Of a DNA stretch of 64,000 nt, positions 22,419 through 33,955 are shown piece after piece. This DNA is from Mytilus trossulus (lineage: Eukaryota > Mollusca > Bivalvia > Mytilida > Mytilidae): NCBI RefSeq assembly GCF_036588685.1, contig NC_086381.1, positions 64,921,436-64,985,435 on the forward strand. Reading direction: 5' to 3'. The position numbers were made by a program, and so were the translations under genes. Below the pieces are notes generated by a model that saw only the letters and a list, made by a program, of their open reading frames with translations, ran no database searches and was not told the origin of the DNA. Each line of letters begins with the position of its first letter. Position 1 is the stretch's first letter.

Positions 22419-23290
22419 TTAAGTGTGGCCTGATTTATATGCATCTATTCTTTTATTAAATTCATTTTCAAAAATGCTAAAGACATCAACAGTTTTTGTT
22501 CTCTGCTCGGATACATGGTATGACTTATATATAGAAAAACTTAATACTGTTAGTATATAATTCAGAAAATAATAATTACTATCTGTGATTTTATATCCAA
22601 ATACCAGATGTTGCAATTTAATATCAAAATATATTTTACTTCTTCTAAAGAGCTCATAGATTTTTTGCCAAAATTTATTCAAATATCTACACTTCAAAAA
22701 ATAGTGAGCATAATCTTCTTCTTGCTTACAAAAATTACATTTATCTGTCTTAGTTACTTTCCACTGCAACAACAGTTTTTTAGTTGGAACAATATAATGT
22801 AATAATTTCCATCTAAATATTTTCAGTCATATATTCAAAAATAAATTTGTACAATGAATTCATATTAAGAGTTTCTTGTATTGGTAGGATTCTAAGCCAT
22901 CTGTTTATTCCTATTGACGACTCTAGTTTTGTATTTACCAAAGAGTTGTATAACATTTTATTTGTTAATAATGTAGTCTCAATAAATTTATTTTTCCATA
23001 CAATTTTATTTCTCTGAATATTAATTTTAGTTTTGACAGAATTCTCTTTTTGAACAATTTGAATCCATTCTGCTGGTATAGATTTTTTTAATTTTTGAAA
23101 TTCAGCGATCCAGTTTATTTTTAACTTTAATTTGTTTAGAATGTAGATTTCTGATAATGACATTTTATCATCTAAGATATCATTTATGTAAATTAGATCA
23201 CTCCTAATCCAGTTCTCAAATATAATTGGTTTATTATCAAATTTTATAGATTTATTTCCCCATATTACTTGCTTTCTAATATCAAAAAAT
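22419..23290 (-). pseudogene. LINE remnant: C-terminal part of a reverse-transcriptase ORF
   Basis: Minus-strand open frames 22813-23163 and 22419-22802 are consecutive parts of one ORF joined by a frameshift near 22803-22815. The downstream part has W-K-L-L-H-Y-I-V-P-T, then a zinc finger C-N-F-C...H-Y-F-L-K-C followed by N-K-F-W, the zf-RVT arrangement found at the C-terminus of L1/Tx1-like LINEs. The upstream part (IPAEWIQIVQ, then ILPIQETLN) fits the region just before it. The polymerase domain is absent; the upstream end fades at about 23290, and the downstream end meets a MITE. Confidence 0.7.
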
Positions 23291-23752
23291 GTGTCTGGTT
23301 GTTATACGCAATCTTGACCCTTCAGTGCTATCAAGCGGTTTGATTTAATGTTCACAAGTAAACTTCATACATGTCATATAAAAAAAAGGAATGTGGTTAT
23401 ATAACATTTGTAAGACAGCATTAATTTTAGCCATGCAAAGATGATGATCAGCAAGGGTTTTTCTATCGAAGCCTGACCTCAATATCAGGTTGATAACTTC
23501 TTTTTACAAGTGAGTCATTTACAACCAAAGGATGAACTTCATCGTAGTATCTATACGCTAAAAAAAAAATCTGTAAATAGTGCACTCTCTACTGAAAATT
23601 CAGAAACTATTCATGGCTATTGATTGGTTTTTATTCATGCAAATAATGAGACTGCATGGGCGTGCATCAAAATAATAAGAAAATTATTGCATTATCATAT
23701 ATCTGATAACAGTCAAAAACGTCTGCATACAGATATATTATGCAGATGTTTT
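23291..23752. other. No feature seen
   Basis: Non-repetitive AT-rich DNA without a supported ORF. Confidence 0.35.
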
Positions 23753-24240
23753 CCACTATTTCGATTTAAAGTTACATTCTACATGTTCTAAAAACTTTTC
23801 TTTTTGTGTTGAATATAAATCTCATCATGTTTTGGTTAGTGTATTGATATACATGTATAAATATATTGTTTTTCCATTATTTCAAAATATAGTGACATTC
23901 TTATGTTATTTGTGTTGAATAAATTTCAATTATATTTTGGTTTATAGTGTGTTGAAATAAATAAAATTTTTTTTCATTATTTCAAAATAAAGTGATATTC
24001 CAATGTTTTTTGTGTTGAATAAATTTCAATTATGTTTTGGTATAATTAGTGTGTTGATATAAATATATGTTTTTCCATTATTTCAAAATAAAGTGACATT
24101 CTAATGTTTTTTTGTGTTGAAAAAATCTTAATCATGTTTTGGTAAGTGTGTTGCTATAAATATATATATTGTTTCCATTATCATGATTATCATGATTATT
24201 TCAAAATAAAATAAAGTGACATTCTAACAACTTTTTGTTT
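23753..24240 (+). repeat. Tandem array, ~100-bp unit, about 4.5 copies
   Basis: TGTGTTGAAT recurs at about 23805, 23911, 24011 and 24112, each followed by CAATTATGTTTTGGT-like text and then CCATTATTTCAAAATAAAGTG. An isolated partial unit lies at about 27010-27065. Confidence 0.75.
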
Positions 24241-24264
24241 AAGCAACCGCCATATTGGAGGGGG

Positions 24265-25090
24265 CATTAAGTTTTACCCTTGTCTGTCTGTACGTCCGTC
24301 TTTACATGTACATATGTCCCAAAATTGGTTTCTGTTCTCTAACTTTGGTTTTCCTGAACCAAATGTTATGAAACTTATACACAATGGGCCATTCCAGTTA
24401 ATTTCTGACAGGGGGGATGGATGGGGAGAATTTTGTTTATGCGTATCAGAAAAAAACATCATGAAAAACTACCTATCAGATCTAAAAATTAAGACCTATC
24501 AGATGTAGAGTTTCTGTTCATATTGGGTGGATGGGCTTTCATGGGAAAAAATGACCTATCAGAATTTTTTACTGCAAGAATTGTACCCATCAGAATTTGA
24601 AATACAATACCAGATAATGCATGATACGTAACTGTCTACCTTTAAAAGCACCCCTAAGATCTGACATAGGCATTTTTTAACCCCTAAGATGTAATTATTT
24701 TAAATTATTTACTCCTGCAAGACCCTCAGAAGTTTTTTGCGTATAAGTGTTTGTGTCAGATGAACAAAAACAAAATTTTCACCCCTAAGATGTATAAATT
24801 TTACACCCCTTAGAAAGGACTATCCAACCCCCTTTAGCAGATATTAACTGGAATGGCCCAATGCTTATTACCACAAAACTCAGATAAGACTTGAATTTTG
24901 GTGGTGTCTCTTTTACCGTTCTAGAGTTATGCCCCTCTACAAATGGAAAAATTGCTAATTCTTTAGTTTCTGTTCTCTTACTTTAGTTTGCCACAACCAA
25001 ATGTTATGAAAATTATACACAATGTTTATTAGGTTCAGATCAAAGGTTGAATTGAGTTCTAGAGTTATGCCGCTTTACAAATGGAATAAA
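24265..25090 (+). repeat. R7 dispersed repeat, two units, interrupted by a MITE
   Basis: TTTCTGTTCTCTAACTTTGG...CCAAATGTTATGAAACTTAT occurs at about 24328 and again at about 24967, each followed by ACACAATG and 'CTAGAGTTATGCC(C/G)CT'. The first unit is cut by the MITE at 24387. Confidence 0.65.
24387..24858. mobile_element. MITE with GGCCATTCCAGTTAAT ends and CAATG duplication
   Basis: A 472-bp element. Left GGCCATTCCAGTTAAT, right ATTAACTGGAATGGCC, a 16-bp inverted repeat. CAATG lies on both sides (24382-24386, 24859-24863); the second R7 unit shows the uninterrupted site as ACACAATG. The interior has repeated CCTATCAGA and CCCCTAAGAT motifs and no transposase. Confidence 0.75.
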
Positions 25091-26562
25091 TTGCTTCGCT
25101 GAGCGAAGCTGGATACAACCGCAGATGTCCAACTCTGAAAAATGGACACAATATTCACGCTTGCTACAGGTCTGAATTCGGATTGAAATTAGATATTTGA
25201 CACATAATTTTTAATAGGTTTTAGACTATGAATAAATGTAGTCAAAGAACTTAAAATTGGTTATATGATTTGAATTTATATTCAATTTTTTTTGCTTTTG
25301 TGCAATCACCATGCTGTTGCATATTGATAGTAACTTCTAAAAATAAATTGACAGCTAATCACCTCAAACCAATACAATATTTCTTAATACAGGGGCAGAT
25401 CCAGCCATTTGAAAAAGGGGGGGTCCCAACCCAGGACAAAAGGGGGGGGGGGGTCCCAACCCAGGACAAAGGGGGGGGGATGGGGTTCCAACTAAATGTC
25501 CCCATTCAAATGCATTGATCATCCAAAAAAGGAGGGTTCCAACCCCCGGAACCCTGCCCCTGGATCCGCCAATGTAATACATAATTTTCAAGCAGTGTAA
25601 GGGAGGTAATCAAACATACACACCATTGTTCTTTAAATGGGTTTGGATTACCTCCCTTACACTGCTTTTAAATTGTCTCAATTGTCCATTATCGCACAAT
25701 TACTTTAAGTACAAGTAAATATAAATCTATGAAATTTAAACACAAGGTTTATGACCACATACAGAAGGTTGGGATTGATTTTTGGGGTTAGGGGCCAAAA
25801 AGGGGCCCAAATAAGCATTTTTCTAGGTTCCAGAGAATAACTGGTGAATGATCATTTATGGAATTGGATCCTCTGAAATCATACCACAAGTTTCCATGCA
25901 TACTACAAACATGACAAAGGGATGATTATGATTGACTTTGGGGGGTTATGGCTCAAATCGTTTCAAAATTAGGGGCAAAAAAGGAAAAACAAATGGTGTC
26001 CTGGTTAATGGACAATTACAAGTACAACACATAATTTAAAAGCAGTGTAAGGAAAGTAATTCAAACACAACATTTTGAATTACCTCCCTCACACTGCTTT
26101 TAAATTATGTATAAAGAAATGCATTGTCTTGAGGTGAAAAGTTGTCAATTTGTTTTTGGAAGTTACTAATTTAAGAATACTGATGAAGGTATAAATCTAA
26201 TTTAAACCATGATTATGTATGTCATTTCCTATTTTAAGACTTTTATGATGTATTTCAATGGATTATTATGGGTGCAAAAAAAAATGTTTGCATAAAAAAA
26301 GTGGAAGAGGACCGGATTAATTCGCAACAGCATATTGTATTGCACAAAAGCAAAAAATGAATATAAATTCAAATCACATAACAAATTTTAGTTTTTTTAC
26401 TAGTCATGCTAGTTATTATGTGTCAGAAACCTATTATGTGTCAAATATTTAATTACAATTCAAATTCAGACCTGTATCAAGTGCGAATATTGTGTCCATT
26501 TTTGCTCCAACTGTTTAGGGTTGGACCTCTGCGTTCATATCCAGCTGCACTCGGCGAAGCAA
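25091..26562. mobile_element. R8 element, inverted-repeat form, with an R4 insertion
   Basis: The left arm starts TTGCTTCGCTGAGCGAAGCT and the right arm ends with its inverse (GGCGAAGCAA at about 26553-26562). Both continue inward with matching text (GGACACAATATTC, ATATTTGACACATAAT, TGATTTGAATTTATATTCA) for about 250 bp. Internal hairpins with GCAGTGTAAGG...CCTTACACTGC lie at about 25594-25668 and 26041-26098. An R4 MITE sits at 25390. No transposase ORF. Confidence 0.65.
25390..25574. mobile_element. R4 MITE with TAATA duplication
   Basis: 185 bp. Starts CAGGGGCAGATCCAG, ends CTGGATCCGCCAATG, TAATA at 25385-25389 and 25575-25579. It carries expanded G-tracts and a duplicated GGTCCCAACCCAGGACAAA unit. 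Confidence 0.8.
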
Positions 26563-26689
26563 TTTATCAAAATTGGAGTTATCTTCCTTTGTCTATGATT
26601 AAAGTTGAATACACTACTACATGTATCAATGTTTTATACAATGCAATATTTATTTTTGCCTCCCACTGATAAATTATAGCAATCTTTAC

Positions 26690-27070
26690 CTATCAGGGCT
26701 TTCGTGCACTTTGATTACTGGTGCCCTACTAAACTAGGATTATGCTCCTTTACAAATTGAACAATTGCTGAATTTCTAGTTTACGTTCTCTTACTTAAGT
26801 TTGTCACAACTAAATGTTATGAAAATATATTCATGTTTATTACCACAAAGCTAAGTTTTATATTAGTTCAAATTTTGGTAGCGTCGCTGTTTACAGATCT
26901 TGAGGTATGTCCTTTTATAACGTTATATGCTAGCCAGAACATCGTCTGTGTCCCTATGGACACAATCCTCATTTATTATCCATTGTTTAAAAAAAATAGT
27001 GAGCTATTGACAATGTTTTTTTTGTGTTCAATAAATCTTAATCATATATGTTTTGGTTAGTGTATTTGTT
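26690..27070 (+). repeat. R7 fragment followed by one unit of the ~100-bp array
   Basis: Carries CTACTAAACTAGGATTATGC, ACAACTAAATGTTATGAAAA and, at about 27010, TTTTTGTGTTCAATAAATCTTAATC, as in the array at 23753. Confidence 0.5.
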
Positions 27071-27289
27071 TTAAAACTCTTTTTGTTGAATAATTTAAAA
27101 TAAACTTTTTGGTGCAAATATGTAGGGTGTGAAAATATATTGGGAGCGAATGGGTTTGATAATTTAGTACTATATATACCATGGTTCTTACGAGGTAACA
27201 TATTTAAACAAACGAATCCGAAGGATGAGTTTGTTTTAATATGTTAATGAGTAAGACACATCTATAATACTAATATAACGAGGTCCAAT

Positions 27290-27925
27290 TTGTCAGCCGT
27301 CATCACGTAAAAACGACGAATCAAAGAATTCAAGTTTATATATAACTAATATAGTACAAAGGTGTAAATTAAAAATTGCACCACTCCAGGTCCTTTTGTT
27401 TTCCACGTAATTAATATTGCCAATAATTAAGAAGTTCCGGGTCGAGTCCGATACCGATACCAATAGCATATTCACCTGTTACCTATTACCTTATCTGTAC
27501 GTTCCGCATCTGACAGGCGCACCACCAAACGGTGTATTCAGGATTAATACGCTATATACACGGGTCATAATCACAGAGTTGACACTACTAAATTGTCAAA
27601 TTGTTACCTATTGTAGTATTTTAATCAGTAAACTTTCTTAGATAACAATACGAATATTAAAAATCTGGACTAAAAATAGATACAGTTTTCAATTTGTTAG
27701 CGGGCATGACGTAAAACAGCGAATCAAAGAATTCAACTTTATTTATAACTAATATGGGACAATGCTGTTGATTAAAAAATACTCCATTCCAGGACCTTTT
27801 GTTTTCCAAATAATTAATATTACCAATAATTGATAAGTTCCAGTTCGACGGGTTCAAACAGAAAGATTTGAAAGCAGAGAAAACTGTGTATCTTATAATC
27901 GGCATGACTTTATCAGATGACAATA
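27290..27925 (-). repeat. Two diverged direct copies of a ~150-bp sequence
   Basis: 27295-27440 and 27695-27850 both contain GAATCAAAGAATTCAA(G/C)TTTAT, CCTTTTGTTTTCCA and ATTAATATT(G/A)CCAATAATT. The minus strands of both stay open in the same frame (IGNINYVENKRTW / IGNINYLENKRSW). This may be chance or an old coding repeat; no domain is recognised. Confidence 0.5.
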
Positions 27926-29650
27926 CTTATACTAAAATAAGTCTTGCGCAATGTTATGTCTAATTCAGTCACGGACCCGCGATATCAATGGGTGTGTTCT
28001 ATTCAGGTATATAAAATTTGTATAAATAAAATGATTGACAGCTTGAAGACCTTGAACTAAATTATTGGAAATTGATCACGTTCGGTTTTATCCAATGAAA
28101 CGGAAGCTCGCGCAAGTCACTTTGCGCCTAGTGTACATGTATGATCTCCTGCGGCGTATTTCATTTTTAATACATTTAGAGCCCTAGAATTTGCAGAAAG
28201 TAAAGAAAATGTTGGATTTTCCCGATTTTTTTAGTTTTGCGCCCCGTGTATGATCGTATGCGCAGGTAATTTCATTATGTCATCACTAAGTGAACAAAAA
28301 TGTCGGATTCAAGCGACAAGGATTAAATAACTATTCTAATGACGGTATTAAGATTTTTTTATTTTTTTTTGGTTTTCAAGGTGTCATACAAATTAATCAT
28401 ATTTTATTGGTTGTTCATGTCATTGAAAAATGCATATTTACACATTTAAAGTTTTCGTACAAACTGCTTTTCTTCCGTTGTTTTATTAATTCATTATTAG
28501 ATTATTTATTAAATTTAATTTAATTTAAACACAATTTTAATGATAAAACACAGATGATTTATTGTTTTTGTTATAAATTGAAAATCTTGACCTTTTCCGT
28601 TTTTCAGGTTCCTAAATATTCCAGAGGCGGATACCTTTAAAAAAAGGGTGGAGCTTCAGCCATGGAATAACATGAAAATGAATATGTTGTACCATAGCTA
28701 AGCTCTGCCTTCTTTCCTTTGGATTCTAGTTGAGTTGCATATTTAATTAGTATGGTACAACATTAATTTGCATATAATGTACCATGGTTTTCCCTCAACA
28801 CTCTTTTTAAGCAAATTATTTCATTAAAACATCAAAGGAAAAAATCCAATTTATGTTACAATGTATATTGATTGATACAGTCATTCTATATTTTTTTTTT
28901 GGATCACTAGCTGTTCCAAACGCCTCGCGGATTAAAATGGTTTGTGTCGAGGGGAAATTAAGAGTTTATATATATATATTTAAATATATGCCGAAATAAC
29001 TGCTGAATAACCGAAGCTTATTCACACTTAATTACACAACTTTTGTAATTTAACCTTTTCCGGACTCATTGTATACAAAATTTCAATCAACATGTGATTG
29101 CTGGTGATCTCAAAAGATGATTGGATGAGTTCAGTGGTCATGCATTAATTACATGAACATGTACCTGTATTATGCTAAGAACTTCGTTTTAAGTTTTGGG
29201 CTCTAACATTTATTTTTGCGGGAATTCGGTATTTACATTAATCGGGAAAATTATAATTACTATTTATTATCTCTATAATCCGGGAAAGACGTCATGTTTA
29301 TATCGAGAATTAGTGATTTATCGTTTATATTATAGGAATTCGGGATGAGACCAGTTTACCACGCCACCCTTTTCAAGTTATATTCAGCTGTAAATATCTT
29401 TTGAGGTGATTGGTATATTAGAAATCATTGAATAGTTGCCATTCACCCTAAGTGTACAGTGAACGATATATATTAATTCGACATCGTATCAGTCTAACAT
29501 CGTCCTTAACATGTATGAAATATTTGCCACTGAACATTTAGTCGTTTACAACGAATTAATCAATAGTAATCCACAAGGCATTTACTAGAAAAGTATTTAC
29601 TTGACAAGATTCAAAGTTAATTTGAAGTTAAATCATACAATAAATTAAAT
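27926..29650. other. No gene seen; contains a relative of the foldback arm
   Basis: Mostly AT-rich intergenic DNA. At about 29055-29135 the text CTTTTCCGGACTCATTGTAT...GTGATTGCTGGTGATCTCAA matches the outer arm of the foldback element at 41816. Confidence 0.4.
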
Positions 29651-29651
29651 T

Positions 29652-29745
29652 GAGAACGGAAATGGGGAATGTGTCAAAGAGACAACAACCCGACAAAAGA
29701 GCAGAAAACCGACCAACGGATCTTCAATTCAGCAAAAAAAAATCA
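29652..29745 (+). repeat. R2 dispersed repeat, 5' fragment
   Basis: ATTGAGAACGGAAATGGGGA, then AAAGAGACAACAACCCGACA. Confidence 0.6.
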
Positions 29746-29814
29746 AGTTTGTTTTTCGTTTTAACATACTTTAGAAATTCTCTATATTTTCGAGGACATG
29801 AATTAAAATGAATA

Positions 29815-30755
29815 TCATGCACTTGAAGTACAAGGTCAAAAAAGGGGCCCACATAAGCATGTTTGTAGTTTCCAGTACTTGTCCGGACAATAACTTTTGT
29901 TTAAGTGAATGGATCTCTATGAAATTAAATAAGAAGGTTCAATACCACAAAAGAAAGGTTGGGATAGATTTTGGGGTGATGGTTACAACCGTTTTGGAAT
30001 TAGGGGCCCAAAAGGGGCACAAAACAAGCATGTTTCTACTTTCAGGATATCATCTTGTGTATAAGTATTTCAATTGCTCTGAAATTGAACCACGATGTTT
30101 TACACCACAGTTAGAAGGTTTGGATTAATTTTGGGGTTATGGTCCTAACACGGAGGGAATTAGAGGTCAATAAAGGGACCCAAATAGGCATTTTTGTAGT
30201 TCCCAGTCAATAACTTGAATTGTGTTTAAGTGTATAAATCTCTCTAAAATTATACCACAAGTTCCATACTACAAAGGGATGGTTATTGGGGGTTATGGCT
30301 CAATTCAGGTAGGAGTTTGATATCCTCCCTTACACTGCTTGAAAATGACGAATTAAGAAATGATGATTGTCTTGAGATGATTAGCTGTAAATTTATATTT
30401 AGACATGTTAGAAGTTGCTATTGATTAATATTAATTCTTATAAATAACCATGACTGTATGTCAATTTATATTTTGGTATTTTTTGATGTTTTAAAATGAG
30501 AAGGTATTTTTGCAAACTCTTTTTGAGGGTATTTATATTCAACAGCATGGTGTATTGCTCAAAAGCAAAAAAAATAAAAATTAATTTAACCACATTCATT
30601 CTGTGTCAGAAACATATGCTGTGTCAACAATTTAATCACAATCCAAATTCAGAGCTGTATCAAGCTTGAATGTTGTGTCCCTACTTGCCCCAACTGTTCA
30701 GGATTCAACCTCTGCGGTCGTATAAAGCTGCGCCCTGTGGAGCATCTGGTTTTTA
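29815..30755 (-). repeat. R8 dispersed repeat, inverted partial copy
   Basis: Ends with CAACCTCTGCGGTCGTATAA and CTGCGCCCTGTGGAGCATCT, the inverse of the start of the 37818 copy. It carries AAGGGGCCCA...AAGCATG units repeated about every 150 bp. The ORF at 29808-30128 belongs to the repeat. Confidence 0.65.
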
Positions 30756-31190
30756 TAAGAAGGCGAATATTAAATCGTCAATATTAGTTTATGCAACTGT
30801 TCATATTTTGTTGAATTTACTGCACATGGAGTGATACCTGTAGCATTTATGGTTACGAAAAAAATTACGGTAATTATAATTGTTTTCAACTTTCCATTTT
30901 TTTCCCCTAACTTTACGTTTCATGTATCTTCTTTTTTTTTAAAACTATCATTGAATTAAAGTTTTGTAATTAAACCCAAATATATGGTTATTGTTGTTTT
31001 ATGTAATCATGGTAATTGAGCACACGCGCTCTTGAATAAACCTGTTGTAATTGATATCTACCAAATATCATTACTTAATTGGTAATCAATTAGATAAATC
31101 ATCAACCTGAGTTTGAGTCTACTCGAATAAATACAAGAAAGTAACGAGCTCAACGAGATCTCATTTACACAAACAAAAATATATACTTTT

Positions 31191-31198
31191 TATATAAA
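31191..31198 (+). promoter_or_regulatory. Probable TATA box
   Basis: TATATAAA, 110 bp before the ATG at 31308 of the two-exon gene. A start site about 25-30 bp downstream would leave a short 5' UTR. Confidence 0.5.
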
Positions 31199-31307
31199 GA
31201 GAAGTATAATTCATTATATTTCATAAAAAACCTGAATCAATATTAACTACAATAATACAGAGATTATCTAAAGCGTCTTTCTAGTTTCCAATCGAGATAT
31301 TAACAAC

Positions 31308-32795
31308 ATGTTGCTCCAAGATAATTTAAACACAGTTGTTTCTGGTGAAGATGCATTGTCTATTTTGTCAAAGATTGTAAGTATAACAGTTTTATTAATC
31401 TTAATACAAAGTTTAAATGTTGTACGGCACAGCCTCATGAGAGTTTTCAGATTGAAAAACGATCTAAAGTATTAAATAAAATATATCATTTCAAAAATTA
31501 ATATCAAGTTTAATTTCAAATCTATTCAAACCGTCTATAGTCTATAGATTCATTTTTCTTTTTTCTATTATCAATTTGATAAAAACGAAGATGTAGTCAG
31601 GGATTTTCTATACTAAAGTACTATAGTATAAAAAGTCCTGGATGTAGTTGAGTGTATTCGTTCTTGATAGACTGGTATATTTTCGCTAATATTAAAGCAT
31701 ACTTTTCCAAAAAGTATATACAACATAGAAATTTATTTTTGTGAACAAGACATTACTAGATATTATTATTTAAACTGAAATTCAGCAATTATTTATCATA
31801 AAACTTATTTCTCTCTATAATTTCAAGATGATAATGATTATTTCTTTGTAACATAGGTTCAACAAAAAGTAGGAGAACCATCACTCGAAAAGGATGACGT
31901 TGCTATGGGAACAGTTCTAAGACACCTGTCAGCTGCCTTGTTGTCATCACAGAAGAATAATTTGGACACATCAAGCCATGCCACAAAGAATCTAACCCAA
32001 AAAGACGTCATTCCAAACAACATTAATTCAACAGAATGCTTCAGTATCGATGCAAACGACATCAACACAACCTCCACGGACTTAGAACCATGTGACAGCG
32101 ACGACCAATCAGAACCAGAGATAGACTACGAAGAGGAACTACTCTCTAGAATGTTATACTATGGCCAGTACGAAAATTCAGAAGCAGCAGCACCCAAAGC
32201 AGAGAAACATTCCGTTCCAGCTTCTTCGTCTACGCCTCTGGCTTCGTCCACTATGATAGAAGATTGTTCTGAATCCTCACTCCGAAACAACAGAAGACGT
32301 AAAAACCGATCTACTCCACTTGCCTCATCTACCATGATGGAAGATCTTATAGCAGACATACAACAACAGAATCAGGAGACAACTAGTTCCGGGAGTATCG
32401 TCACATGGTCTATTGATAACAGCACCAACACCGCATCACTCAGAGAGTACTATCACAGATATTTTGGTGTCGACAGCAACGATTCCGACTCAGAATCAGA
32501 TACCACTGATATGTCAACTAGGTTATCAAGCACATTTATTGCAGACGACAGCTTTTGCAGTGATGATGACTCAGAAGTGACGTCATCGGAATTCTGGAAC
32601 AGAAATCGTCATTTCCCTCGTACCAGTACCAGTATTAACCTCATTGAGAAGACCAACAATCCAGCATCTCTAAAGAATTGCCAGAAGAAAACCACAAAAA
32701 GTAAACAACCAGTATCGAAGCTGTTATTCTTCATCCGAGGCATCAAAAAGAACATCACGAGAAAAACGTCTTCAAAGGACAGCAGCAGACGATAA
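31308..32795 (+). CDS. Two-exon gene, acidic serine-rich protein of 335 aa
   Basis: Exon 1 (31308-31376) encodes 23 residues starting MLLQDNLNTVVSGEDALSIL and ends ATT/GTAAGT. A 480-bp phase-0 intron ends TTTGTAACATAG. Exon 2 (31857-32795) continues VQQKVGEPSLEKDDVAMGTV in the same frame, so the first internal ATG at 31905 is not the start. The N-terminal 60 residues look helical. The rest is low-complexity: S, T, D and E rich, with a D/S cluster (SNDSDSESDTTD) and a K/R/S-rich C-terminus (FFIRGIKKNITRKTSSK). A 12-residue unit, STPLASSTM(I/M)ED, occurs twice about 30 residues apart. A TATA box upstream and two AATAAA signals downstream frame a compact gene. No domain or homologue is recognised; nuclear or cytosolic regulation is only a guess from composition. 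Confidence 0.82.
31857..32795 (+). CDS. Exon 2 of the acidic serine-rich gene
   Basis: Acceptor CTTTGTAACATAG/GTTCAA; open for 312 codons to TAA. GC content is clearly above the flanking DNA, as expected for a coding exon here. Confidence 0.85.
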   Translation, partial: VQQKVGEPSLEKDDVAMGTVLRHLSAALLSSQKNNLDTSSHATKNLTQKDVIPNNINSTECFSIDANDINTTSTDLEPCDSDDQSEPEIDYEEELLSRMLYYGQYENSEAAAPKAEKHSVPASSSTPLASSTMIEDCSESSLRNNRRRKNRSTPLASSTMMEDLIADIQQQNQETTSSGSIVTWSIDNSTNTASLREYYHRYFGVDSNDSDSESDTTDMSTRLSSTFIADDSFCSDDDSEVTSSEFWNRNRHFPRTSTSINLIEKTNNPASLKNCQKKTTKSKQPVSKLLFFIRGIKKNITRKTSSKDSSRR

Positions 32796-32886
32796 GAAAA
32801 AACACCGATCTGTAACAACTATGGAAATATTGTTTAAGACTATGAAATAGTGCTATATTGTTAAGTTTGAATTTATTAATTGAAGG

Positions 32887-32901
32887 AATAAAAATAATAA
32901 A
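32887..32901 (+). terminator. Poly(A) signals of the serine-rich gene
   Basis: AATAAA at 32887-32892 and 32896-32901, about 90-105 bp after the stop codon. Confidence 0.6.
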
Positions 32902-32934
32902 AATATTAATACAAAGTTAACAATACTGGATTTC

Positions 32935-33050
32935 CATGTTTGTTTGTTAGTGGGCTCTTATAGCCGACCGTCAGTATACGTTTTTCTTATTGTTGAAGGT
33001 TGTCTTCTATTGCTTACATGCACTCCATTTAAGCTTTGGTAACTAGTTAG
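32935..33050 (+). repeat. R1 fragment
   Basis: TTAGTGGGCTCTTATAGCCGAC and TTCTTATTGTTGAAGGTTGT are a diverged middle part of R1. Confidence 0.45.
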
Positions 33051-33406
33051 TCTCGATCATTGGCTATAATACTCTACAGCTGAGCTACTCTCATTGGTGA
33101 AATTGTCTATAGCTGAGCTAATATCATTGATGAATATATCACTTCATAAATTTCGTTCGTCAGTAGTGTTTTTCTCGATTTACCGAAACCAAAAACGCTA
33201 AAACCTAAGCATTCGAAAGCCAGATTGTTAAACAAAAACTAGTTAACACCAGGGGCTTAAAGAATACCAAAATTATCTATTCATGTATATTGTTAACTTC
33301 GGCTGAATTTATTCCATTTCTCCATACTTGTAGCTGCAAATTGATATAACTGAGCTTCACAAAAATGAAATATTTAAAACAAAAGCTTTTATAGAGTGTA
33401 AAACTT

Positions 33407-33550
33407 ATAGATTATTACATGTCATTTTCCATATGGCCTGGTATCAGCCCTAGACTCCCATATCAAGCCAGAAGGCTTTAGCCCGAGGGCTTGATATGGG
33501 TCGTGGGCTGATACCATGGACCATATGGAAAATGACATGTAATAATCTAT
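33407..33550. repeat. Palindromic element with perfect 30-bp outer arms
   Basis: 33407-33436 and 33521-33550 are perfect reverse complements (centre of the arm: ATGTCATTTTCCATATGG). Inner stems GGTATCAGCCC/GGGCTGATACC and CCCATATCAAGCC/GGCTTGATATGGG continue the hairpin. A related motif set (GGGGCTTGATATGG, GGGGCTGATAT) recurs at 34145-34200. Confidence 0.85.
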
Positions 33551-33837
33551 TTATCACATATTTACAAGCAGGAGAAAACAAATAGCTTACACCAAATTAT
33601 GTTTGATATTTCATCAAAAATCAAAAAGATATTTAACGCAAAAAATAAATAAATGTATCACTGTCAGTTAAAAAAAAGTTCGTATCACAGTAGGTTAACA
33701 TCGTTTTGTGAAAAGTTTCAGAAATAATAAACAATAGAAATATTCATTCTAAGAATTTCAAATATAAAACCACTTTAAAGTGTTACATTACAAATGTTAA
33801 AAAATGCTTAGGAAGAATCCTATAATATAGAAAAAAA

Positions 33838-33955
33838 AAGAAGATGTGGTATTATTGCCAATGAGACAACTATCCACAAAAATTACACAAACATTAACAA
33901 TAATAGGTCACCGTACGGCCTTCAACAATGAGCAAAGCCAATACCGCAACTCATT
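33838..33955 (-). repeat. R1 dispersed repeat
   Basis: AAGATGTGGTATTATTGCCAAT...ATAGGTCACCGTACGGCCTT...GAGCAAAGCCAATACCGCA. Confidence 0.75.
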
